A stretch of DNA of 32,607 bases from an uncultured Spirochaeta sp. (GTDB taxonomy: Bacteria; Spirochaetota; Spirochaetia; DTKZ01): assembly GCA_937140905.1 (NCBI GenBank), contig CAKZQO010000253.1:1-32607 (forward strand), given 5' to 3'. A program made the translations under genes and the position numbers. This document shows, one piece after another, positions 25,882-32,607 of this stretch (position 1 is its first letter; every line of letters starts with the position of its first letter). The notes under the pieces were generated by a model, which saw nothing but the letters and a program-made list of their open reading frames with translations, did no database searches and was not told the DNA's origin.

Positions 25882-25898
25882 GAAAAAATGTTTCTCAC

Positions 25899-25913
25899 GC
25901 AATACTATATTGC
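25899..25913. repeat. palindrome GCAATA-N3-TATTGC upstream of the ptb promoter
   Basis: A perfect 6-bp inverted repeat with a 3-base centre, 17 bases upstream of the ptb -35 and 20 bases after the stop of the GH31 gene. It could bind an activator of ptb-buk or form the stem of a weak terminator for GH31: six T's follow, but 9 bases away. Confidence 0.5.
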
Positions 25914-25933
25914 AATTTTGACAACAATTTTAC

Positions 25934-28264
25934 TTAATTCTTCAGTACTGTTTCTCGGGTTCGTCTCACGTTTAGGCTCTTCCCAGGCAGGGAAAAGACG
26001 TACTTTTCGGTAAACAAATGTTCTTCCCGGATTCCATCGGTTACAATGACCTTTTCGAACCGATCGTACACAACGAAACTGAGTCGGCAGGGTTTGAAAT
26101 GAAAGGATTTTTCCAATAGTCGAACCCGGACCGTGTCTCCTGACACAGAGACTACCATGGAAAACTCTGTTCGGATCCCTTTTCGATACCCATACGTTTC
26201 CCCATCGTCGAAGCGGTACCGGTACTGCCCTTCGATCGTTGTGTCTTTTCGGAGGAAGAGATGGAATTCTACAGCCGAAAGATCCTTCTCCATCAGGGAA
26301 GCCTCTGCCGGTTGCACGGGAAGAACGGCTCCTTCCCGCACGAAGATCGGAGTACTCGAAGGGGTGGTTTTTACCTTCAAACGAGTTCCCCCTTCCTCCC
26401 ACTTGTCCTTGAACCAATCGTACCAGCGAACACCCTTGCCGGGAAGAAACACTTCCCGTTCCTTCCCTTCCACAATAGGGGCATGGAGAAGAGAAGGCCC
26501 CACAAAGAACTCGGTATCTAGGAAAGGAGAGGCTTCCTCTCTCTCCTCGGGAAACTCGAGAAAGAGGGGTCGCAAGATAGGTTCACCCGATTCCTCTTCC
26601 TGGGCAAAAAGGTTGTATAGGTACGGCAAGAACCGGTATCGAAGACGAATGTAGTCCCGAATGAGGGAAAGGGCTTTTTCTCCAAATTGCCAGGGTTCTT
26701 GGGGCTTACTCCCCTTTACGGAATGGTTCCGGAAGAGGGGGAACAAAAAACAAGCTTTGTACCAATCCACTGCCAATTCCGGATCCGCGTCTCCTCCAAA
26801 ACCAGGGATATCCACACCACAGAAAGGCAGTCCACTGAGGGAGAGTCCCAAGCAGAGGGGTATGGAGAGGGATAGATGGTGACGGTTCGACCAGTTGTCT
26901 CCACCCCAGACACCCCCATACCGGCTGGAAGAGACAAAGGCGCTCCTGCTTATTAGGAAGGGTCTCCGATTGGGGAAAGCTTTCAGAAACCCCTCCCAGA
27001 CCGCCTTCTGCATTCCTAGACAATAGGCGTTGTGAAAATAGGCATGAGGTTTCTTCCCTCGCTGGAACAGCATACTCTGCGGGTCCACCGGACCCGTAGA
27101 AGGATCGTTCATGTCGAGCCATACCCCTTCCACTCCGGAACTCAAGAACTTCTTCACCCTCTCGGCCCACCACTCTTGGGCTTCTGGAAGAGAGAAGTCA
27201 GGGAATACCGTTTCCCCTGGCCACACGAACCCCACGAAAGGTCTTCCTTCCGGGGTCAGACAGAGCAGATCCTTTTCTTTGGCTTCCCGATACACGTCAA
27301 AGGAATCTTCTTTCTTGATGCCTGGGTCGAGGATAGGGACAACCTTTCGGGAACGTTTCCGCAAATCTTCTATTTGATTCTTAGGATGACTGAACTTTCT
27401 TTCGTCCCAGCTAAAGACCCGAAACCCATCCATATAATCGATGTCTAACCACAGAGCATCACAGGGAATATCGTGCTTTTGGAATAGCCTGTCTAGTTCA
27501 TCCAGATCCGTATAGCTACCATACCCCCACCTGCTCTGATGGTACCCTATAGCCCAGAGGGGGGGGAGCGGCACCTTTCCCTGAAGCCTTTGGAGGCGAG
27601 CGGTTACCGTTCTGGGATGGTCCGAGAGTAGAACGTACAATTCGGGTTTACCCCCTTCAGCGCCCAGGGAAAACCACTTGGATAGAGAACTACCCCCATG
27701 AAGAGAATTCGCAATGGCATCATCCGCCATAAGAGAGGCAAAGGTAGGGTAGGAGGAGCTAAGGAGCATCCCCACCCACGCGGATCCTGTGTCTATCAGT
27801 ACGTAGGGGATAGAAGCATACAAGGGATCTGGGTTTCCATCCTTATGGACGGGCGCAGGAAAATCGGCCCATACGTCCGTATTGTAGAACTTGGTGCGAA
27901 CGCCCGAACGTTCCACGGGGAAGGCCTTTTCTCCTAGACCAAACATGCGGAATCGTTCATTGGCCTCGAAGTTCACCACCCAGCTCTGTCCCAAGGCCCC
28001 GAACCCTTTCCCTTCCAACGTGGAAAGGACCCGTTCCTTCCCCCAGTAGATTTCAAACCCGTTTCCTTTTGAAAGTACGTTTCCCTTTTTTTCCCTGCTC
28101 CACCCTGTCTTGGTCAACTCTACCGGGTTTTCCTCATCCGCCCATCTTGGTTCTTCCCATACCACCCTATACACGTCCTCGCCCAGATGGGTGATATCCA
28201 TGCGAATCGTGGCTGTTTCGAAATAGGTAAAGTTGATGGGGTGAAGGATCTTATGAAGGTACAT
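25934..28264 (-). CDS. glycoside hydrolase family 31 alpha-glucosidase
   Basis: A cytoplasmic hydrolase of 776 residues, with no signal peptide, that probably cleaves alpha-linked glucosides or xylosides. The order is an N-terminal beta-sandwich (about 1-220), the (beta/alpha)8 barrel (about 232-560) and C-terminal beta domains. Barrel motifs are LWLDIDYMDGFRVFSWD at 271-287, the nucleophile segment GVWLDMNDPS with Asp384, and the acid/base GGDNWS with Asp456. The family usually has DMNE at the nucleophile; here it is DMND. The ATG lies 3 bp after the ribA stop and has no SD, so translation may depend on coupling; Met22 is an alternative start. Alpha-glucosidase is most likely, alpha-xylosidase possible. 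Confidence 0.88.
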   Translation of the reverse strand: MYLHKILHPINFTYFETATIRMDITHLGEDVYRVVWEEPRWADEENPVELTKTGWSREKKGNVLSKGNGFEIYWGKERVLSTLEGKGFGALGQSWVVNFEANERFRMFGLGEKAFPVERSGVRTKFYNTDVWADFPAPVHKDGNPDPLYASIPYVLIDTGSAWVGMLLSSSYPTFASLMADDAIANSLHGGSSLSKWFSLGAEGGKPELYVLLSDHPRTVTARLQRLQGKVPLPPLWAIGYHQSRWGYGSYTDLDELDRLFQKHDIPCDALWLDIDYMDGFRVFSWDERKFSHPKNQIEDLRKRSRKVVPILDPGIKKEDSFDVYREAKEKDLLCLTPEGRPFVGFVWPGETVFPDFSLPEAQEWWAERVKKFLSSGVEGVWLDMNDPSTGPVDPQSMLFQRGKKPHAYFHNAYCLGMQKAVWEGFLKAFPNRRPFLISRSAFVSSSRYGGVWGGDNWSNRHHLSLSIPLCLGLSLSGLPFCGVDIPGFGGDADPELAVDWYKACFLFPLFRNHSVKGSKPQEPWQFGEKALSLIRDYIRLRYRFLPYLYNLFAQEEESGEPILRPLFLEFPEEREEASPFLDTEFFVGPSLLHAPIVEGKEREVFLPGKGVRWYDWFKDKWEEGGTRLKVKTTPSSTPIFVREGAVLPVQPAEASLMEKDLSAVEFHLFLRKDTTIEGQYRYRFDDGETYGYRKGIRTEFSMVVSVSGDTVRVRLLEKSFHFKPCRLSFVVYDRFEKVIVTDGIREEHLFTEKYVFSLPGKSLNVRRTRETVLKN

Positions 28265-28267
28265 ACG

Positions 28268-28993
28268 CTAGAACAGATGCCCCATTTTTTTTCGTTTCGT
28301 TTCCAGATACTGTTTGTCGTACGGGTTGGGAGGGATCACCAGGGGAATTCGTTCGGTGATCTGAACCCCTTCCTTTCGTAACTTCTCGATCTTGTCTGGA
28401 TTGTTGGTGAGGAGGGCTACAGACTGAATTCCTAAAAGTTGAAGGATCTTAGCGGCCACTCGATAGTCCCGTGCCTCTCCCGGGTATCCTAAAAAATGGT
28501 TCGCCTCCACCGTGTCCAGACCCAGATCTTGCAGTTGGTACGCTTTGATCTTGTTCAGTAACCCGATTCCCCTGCCTTCCTGCATCAAGTAGATGAGCAC
28601 CCCCTCTTCCTTGCTACCGATATACCTTAAGGCGGCTTCCAATTGATCCCTGCAATCACACCGAAGCGACCCTAGCACGTCTCCTGTATGGCACTGGGAG
28701 TGTACCCTTAGCGGTACTCCTTCCTTTCCCTGCACATCTCCTCTAACTACGGCGGTATGCTCCTTGTCTTCCCTCCCATCGTAAAACCCATACAGGGTAA
28801 ACTCCCCGAAACGAGTTGGGAAATGGGCCCTCGCTACCAGTTGAACGCAGAGATCTTCTTCCAAACAGTACTGACCCATCCCCTTGCAGTAGTACTCCTC
28901 TGGGACAAAGTCGGGCACTCCCTTCATCTTCTTTAAAAGCTCTTCCCGGGAAACAACCTGGTCACAATGGGAAAACAATTCGGATTTTTCCAT
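28268..28993 (-). CDS. ribA: GTP cyclohydrolase II
   Basis: Opens the GTP ring and releases formate and pyrophosphate, the first step of riboflavin synthesis. In the 241-residue protein the zinc site HSQCHTGDVLGSLRCDC has Cys101, Cys112 and Cys114, and QEGRGIGL follows at 138-145. The C-terminal VALLTNNPDKIEKLRKEGV is also standard. It is the stand-alone form without a DHBP synthase domain. An N-terminal extension of about 45 residues (two more Cys) exceeds the roughly 200-residue norm. The neighbours are not riboflavin genes: an unknown P-loop protein 4 bp upstream and GH31 3 bp downstream. No FMN riboswitch is seen. Confidence 0.92.
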   Translation of the reverse strand: MEKSELFSHCDQVVSREELLKKMKGVPDFVPEEYYCKGMGQYCLEEDLCVQLVARAHFPTRFGEFTLYGFYDGREDKEHTAVVRGDVQGKEGVPLRVHSQCHTGDVLGSLRCDCRDQLEAALRYIGSKEEGVLIYLMQEGRGIGLLNKIKAYQLQDLGLDTVEANHFLGYPGEARDYRVAAKILQLLGIQSVALLTNNPDKIEKLRKEGVQITERIPLVIPPNPYDKQYLETKRKKMGHLF

Positions 28994-28997
28994 GTAT

Positions 28998-29702
28998 TTA
29001 TTTTTTCTCTTCTACGATCATCAGGGTCTTGGGATCGAGGTGCACGCTTAGATCCTTCCTTGGATAGGAGTCCCTATCTTTCACCAGGCGTACAAGAATG
29101 CTCCCATCCGATTCTCCCAGGGTGATGATCACGTCGATCAGTTCTTCGAAGGGTTTTAGAGAAGGTGGAACATCCCGATTCCAAATTTTTTCATTTTCCG
29201 GTTTCACGGTTGCGCTGAACCAGATCATTACCCCAACTTCGTTGGCAAACTGCTTGATCAACCGAAGATCTTCTGTCGTGGCCAGATAGAAGTTATATCC
29301 ATCTACGATAATCTGATCTGCCGCGAAGTTTCCATCCCGAATCATCGCGGTTAAGCTTCGGATAATCTGCTGAGTTTTTACCCCTTCCTGGTTGAAGCTC
29401 ATGATCACTCGATGCCGGATGATCTCGTCGTGCACCTCCATCGCTGCGTTCAGTTTACGAGCTACTTCCTTGAAAATGTCTTCGTACCAACTAATGATAT
29501 GATCTGTTCGAGTTGAAAAAGAAACATGGATTACCTGTTTTCCCTGCAGGAGGGCGTCGGTCGCGATATGGACTAGGCATCCTGTTTTACCGATTCCCTT
29601 TGGCGAAGCTACGACGGCTATTTCCCCTTTCCTTAGGGGCTCCTTCAGGGATTTCTCTAGGGCCCGTAAAGGGCTACGACGGATCAATTCTTTCCTTACC
29701 AT
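28998..29702 (-). CDS. RecA/KaiC-like P-loop NTPase of unknown role
   Basis: A 234-residue cytoplasmic protein that I can place only by fold. ASPKGIGKTG at about 32-41 is a Walker A, and IIVDGYNFY near residue 138 is a Walker B-like strand. VIHVSFSTRTDHIISWYEDIF after the first helix resembles DnaB/KaiC-type ATPases. No DNA-binding or partner domain is visible. GAGGGAAGAGC precedes the ATG, so the start is firm. It lies 42 bp after fusA and 4 bp before ribA, probably in one transcript. A tentative reading is a small regulatory or chaperone-like ATPase. Confidence 0.8.
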   Translation of the reverse strand: MVRKELIRRSPLRALEKSLKEPLRKGEIAVVASPKGIGKTGCLVHIATDALLQGKQVIHVSFSTRTDHIISWYEDIFKEVARKLNAAMEVHDEIIRHRVIMSFNQEGVKTQQIIRSLTAMIRDGNFAADQIIVDGYNFYLATTEDLRLIKQFANEVGVMIWFSATVKPENEKIWNRDVPPSLKPFEELIDVIITLGESDGSILVRLVKDRDSYPRKDLSVHLDPKTLMIVEEKK

Positions 29703-29724
29703 GCTCTTCCCTCACTTTTCCTTG

Positions 29725-29733
29725 ATTGTATCA
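29725..29733 (-). promoter_or_regulatory. possible extended -10 promoter for the P-loop gene, ribA and GH31
   Basis: On the minus strand TGATACAAT stands in the 42-bp gap after fusA, the same 9-base element as before the sugar-sensing operon. No good -35 is seen. It would give a leader of about 16 bases with the SD. Confidence 0.35.
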
Positions 29734-29744
29734 TGGATCTTTAC

Positions 29745-31829
29745 CTATTTCTGTTCCTTTCGCCGTTTTTCCTGATAAGCCTTCTTCAATTCTTCCGCAA
29801 TGGTGTTGGGTACGCGACCGTACTTCAGGAACTCCATGGAAAACTCAGCTTTTCCCTGTGTCAAGGATCGTAGTACCGTGGAGTATCCGAACATTTCACT
29901 TAAGGGGACCTCCGCTTCGATACGACAGAAGTTGTTGTCTTCCGTAGAACTTACGATAATTCCTCTTCGCTGGTTCAAGCTTCCGAAGATATTCCCTTGG
30001 AACTCGGAAGGACCCTCTACCGTGACCTTCATAATGGGTTCGAGAATTACTGGTTTGGCCTTCTCGTACGCTTGACGGAAAGCTCCAATGGCAGCTTGCT
30101 GGAAGGCAATGTCCGAGGAATCCACCGGGTGGGTACTCCCGTCATTGATCACGCAACGGATGTTAACCACGGGGAAACCAATCAACGTACCCTTCATCCG
30201 GGCAGCCTGGAACCCCTTGTCACAGGAAGGGATGAACTCGTTGGGAATAACTCCCCCCTTGATCATATTTACGAACTCATACTCCTTTTCCTCACAAGGT
30301 TCCATGTATCCCGCTACCCTACCAAACTGCCCAGCGCCTCCCGTCTGTTTCTTGTGGGTATAATCGAAATCGGCCCTTTGGGTAATCGTCTCTCGATAGG
30401 CTACCTGGGGCATACCCGTTTCCACCTCTGCCCGGTACTCCCGTTTCATGCGCTCGATGTACACATCCAGGTGGAGCTCTCCCATTCCTTGGATGATGGT
30501 CTGGTTGGATTCCGGATCAACATAGGTTCGAAAGGTGGGATCCTCCTTGGTGAACCGTCCCAAGGCTTTAGCCATCTGATCGGCCGAGGCTTTATCCTTG
30601 GGGAACACGGCCAAAGAGATAACCGGGGCCGGAATATACATGGAAGTCATCGAATAGTTGATTCCTGGACTGCAGAACGTATCTCCCGAAGCGCAATCAA
30701 TACCGAATAAAGCGACGATATCCCCGCACACCGCATCGGTGATATCCTCCATCTCATGGGCATGCATCCGAATCAATCTTCCTACCTTGAACTTCCTCCG
30801 TAACCGGGGATTGTACAGTTCGTCCCCTTTGCGGAGCATTCCCTGGTAGATCCGAATGTAGGTCAACTGCCCATACTGTCCCTCTTCTAGCTTGAACGCC
30901 AGTGCCACAAGAGGCTCCTTGGGATCCGCCTTCAATTCTACCTCTTTTTCTCCATCGTTGAGGTCTAGGGCCGTATTCTTTACCTCGGATGGATTGGGAA
31001 GGTAATGGATCACTCCATCCAGTAAGGGCTGCACTCCCTTGTTCTTGTAGGCCGAGCCCATGAATACAGGGATCAACTTCCGTGTCAAAACACCTTTTCG
31101 AATGGCGGCATAGATCTGAGATTCTGTCTCGGCCCCTTCGAGAAAAGCTTCCGCTAGTTCATCGGAGAATAGGGATGCCGCGTCGATCAGTTCTTCCCTC
31201 CGTTTTTCCGCTTCCGCCCGTAATTCCGCAGGGATCTCTCGTTCTACCACCTCTTCACCATTGGGACCTTCAAAGTACAGGGCCTTCATCTGGATCAGAT
31301 CCACCAATCCTTGGAACTTGTCCTCCAACCCAATGGGTATCTGAACGAGTACCGCATTGTGTCCTAGCTTGTCCCGGATCTGTTCTTTCACCTTGTATGG
31401 GTTCGCCCCTGTGCGGTCCAACTTATTGATGAAAGCGACGAAAGGCACATTGTACCTTCGGAGTTGCCTGTCTACCGTGATCGACTGAGACTGTACTCCA
31501 CCAACAGAGCAAAGCACGAGAATCGCTCCATCCAGTACCCGTAAGGATCGTTCCACCTCGATGGTGAAATCCACATGACCTGGAGTATCGATGATATTGA
31601 TCGTGTGTTCTTTCCAGGTAACGTTGGTAGAGGCGGATGTAATGGTAATGCCCCGCTCCCGTTCCAACTCCATGTAGTCCATCGTGGCTCCATGTCCATC
31701 CTTGCCCTTCACTTCATGGATCATGTGAATCTTGTCGCAGTAGTACAGGATCCGTTCCGTCAATGTGGTTTTGCCGGAATCGATATGGGCGCTGATCCCG
31801 ATGTTTCGCATTTTTGAGATGTCCATCAT
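29745..31829 (-). CDS. fusA: elongation factor G, spdEFG1-like
   Basis: Translocation GTPase of 694 residues, with all five EF-G domains. G1 is AHIDSGKTT at about 14-22, G2/switch I has [11 protein letters not shown]3 DTPGHVDF and G4 NKLD; domain IV has [15 protein letters not shown]. Ser in place of Ala in the P-loop (AHIDAGKTT in most EF-G) and the TLTER that follows resemble the spdEFG1/mitochondrial EFG1 subgroup, known from spirochaetes and planctomycetes. In that group the factor is specialised for translocation and a second EF-G does recycling. There are two adjacent ATGs, and AGAGGG stands 11 bases before the first. It is not in a str operon here. Confidence 0.93.
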   Translation of the reverse strand: MMDISKMRNIGISAHIDSGKTTLTERILYYCDKIHMIHEVKGKDGHGATMDYMELERERGITITSASTNVTWKEHTINIIDTPGHVDFTIEVERSLRVLDGAILVLCSVGGVQSQSITVDRQLRRYNVPFVAFINKLDRTGANPYKVKEQIRDKLGHNAVLVQIPIGLEDKFQGLVDLIQMKALYFEGPNGEEVVEREIPAELRAEAEKRREELIDAASLFSDELAEAFLEGAETESQIYAAIRKGVLTRKLIPVFMGSAYKNKGVQPLLDGVIHYLPNPSEVKNTALDLNDGEKEVELKADPKEPLVALAFKLEEGQYGQLTYIRIYQGMLRKGDELYNPRLRRKFKVGRLIRMHAHEMEDITDAVCGDIVALFGIDCASGDTFCSPGINYSMTSMYIPAPVISLAVFPKDKASADQMAKALGRFTKEDPTFRTYVDPESNQTIIQGMGELHLDVYIERMKREYRAEVETGMPQVAYRETITQRADFDYTHKKQTGGAGQFGRVAGYMEPCEEKEYEFVNMIKGGVIPNEFIPSCDKGFQAARMKGTLIGFPVVNIRCVINDGSTHPVDSSDIAFQQAAIGAFRQAYEKAKPVILEPIMKVTVEGPSEFQGNIFGSLNQRRGIIVSSTEDNNFCRIEAEVPLSEMFGYSTVLRSLTQGKAEFSMEFLKYGRVPNTIAEELKKAYQEKRRKEQK

Positions 31830-31917
31830 ACGTATTTAACCCTCTTACCTCTGAATAGAATACTCTACCCTAGCCTTGAATACCGAGACCGTCATCAACT
31901 GCTTTAGGGATTGTGTG

Positions 31918-32601
31918 CTATTTAAATTCGTTGAAATACACACTGAATACCAGAAACACTTCCTTGCTCGTCATTTCTATTCCTTCCGCTTTCAACTTCT
32001 CTCGGGCTTCATCCATTGTTAACTTCGGTTGCTGTTTCTTTAACTCGACGAGCCGGTTGATTCCTGCTTCGGAAGGTAAGCGTATACTACCGAAAAAGCC
32101 ACGATTGTTCAAGACCAGCAACGCGTACCTGAGAAGTAAGAACTCTGTATAGAGATCCGAAACCTTTCTCTCCAATCCTTGTTGGGTCTGAAAATTCTGA
32201 CCCACCTCCTGTTTCAACGAACCGAGAAGACCTCGGATTTCCTGAACCTCTTTCCCAAGCCGAGTGCCGATCTGCTCCCCTTCGTTCAACAACCTATCCA
32301 ACCGAGCTTCTATATCCTGAAACCGCTTTAAAATGTATTCGGGATCCTGGGATTGAATGTATGCGTAGGGATTCAATACCGCGGCTAGTATCTTTTCCGC
32401 GAATTCTTCCTCCTTGAAGAATTGGCCCTTAACTCGTAAGAATAGGTTCTCCACGACGATTCGGAAATCGAATTCGAGGAAATTGGTGTAGAAGAACTGT
32501 ATTCCTGAAGGCATGTAAACCGATAGATCCCTATCTTTGTATAGGAAAGAACGAGGAATTACCAAGATTTCGGCCCGTTCATCCTCGAAAATCACCCTCA
32601 C
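31918..32601 (-). CDS. unknown coiled-coil protein (start near or beyond window edge)
   Basis: About 227 residues are visible and the family is not recognised. It begins with a beta-rich, charged segment (VIFEDERAEILVIPRSFLY). Then come helices and a clear coiled coil at about residues 85-150, and a hydrophobic helix (LYTEFLLLRYALLVLNNRG) that looks amphipathic rather than membrane spanning. A C-terminal helical pair (LTMDEAREKLKAEGI) resembles a small winged or SAP-like fold. The displayed start is a GTG at 32601, and another GTG follows at 32595. No SD can be seen because the window ends, so the true start may lie outside. It is 88 bp upstream of fusA on the same strand. Confidence 0.7.
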   Translation of the reverse strand: MRVIFEDERAEILVIPRSFLYKDRDLSVYMPSGIQFFYTNFLEFDFRIVVENLFLRVKGQFFKEEEFAEKILAAVLNPYAYIQSQDPEYILKRFQDIEARLDRLLNEGEQIGTRLGKEVQEIRGLLGSLKQEVGQNFQTQQGLERKVSDLYTEFLLLRYALLVLNNRGFFGSIRLPSEAGINRLVELKKQQPKLTMDEAREKLKAEGIEMTSKEVFLVFSVYFNEFK

Positions 32602-32607
32602 AGAGGA

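Overview
The window is about 32.6 kb of gene-dense bacterial chromosome, close to balanced in GC, with strong Shine-Dalgarno (SD) sequences before most genes and gaps no longer than about 265 bp. The best guess is an anaerobic, sugar-fermenting spirochaete (Spirochaetota). This rests on the EF-G, which resembles the spdEFG1/mitochondrial EFG1 group (P-loop AHIDSGKTT), on ferredoxin-dependent 2-oxoacid oxidation and butyrate-type acyl phosphate fermentation, and on several small proteins I cannot place elsewhere. It is an inference, not a proof. I see no rRNA, tRNA, CRISPR array, insertion sequence or phage gene.

Layout. 1-314 (-): 5' part of a glucose-6-phosphate dehydrogenase gene, divergent from birA (374-1192, +). 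Then groEL (1294-2919, +) with a clear terminator. 3070-12274 (-): a sugar uptake and sensing locus. In transcription order it encodes a membrane-anchored substrate-binding protein, a YesM-type histidine kinase, a YesN-type regulator, a XylF-like lipoprotein, a ChvE-like binding lipoprotein, an MmsA/GguA ATPase and an MmsB/GguB permease. 12373-16037 (+): a small unknown gene, then a four-gene operon with an unknown Cys-rich protein, a 2x[4Fe-4S] ferredoxin, a VorB-type alpha subunit and a fused beta-gamma subunit of a 2-oxoacid:ferredoxin oxidoreductase. 16144-23547 (-): macA, macB ATPase, macB permease, tolC-like gene, histidine kinase and NtrC-type regulator, all overlapping or nearly so. 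23812-25818 (-): ptb-buk. 25934-31829 (-): fusA, an unknown RecA-like P-loop protein, ribA and a GH31 alpha-glucosidase. 31918 to the right edge (-): an unknown coiled-coil protein.

How the parts fit. The sugar locus looks like an extended version of the XylFII-LytS-YesN type of three-component sugar sensing, next to the transporter it probably controls. The oxidoreductase would turn 2-oxoacids into acyl-CoA and reduced ferredoxin, and Ptb-Buk could turn short acyl-CoA into acid plus ATP. GH31 and G6PD fit sugar catabolism.

The most striking regulatory signal is upstream of macA. A near-perfect sigma-54 promoter (23559-23574) sits at the start codon. About 180-210 bp further upstream are two tandem palindromes of form GCGCA-N5-TGCGC, with centres 22 bp apart. 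The last gene of the operon encodes an NtrC-type activator with an intact GAFTGA loop, so the operon looks like a self-activated, sigma-54-dependent efflux system carrying its own enhancer. Several genes without an SD (birA, the anchored binding protein, macA) also have predicted promoters that place the transcript start at or within a few bases of the start codon, suggesting leaderless mRNAs.
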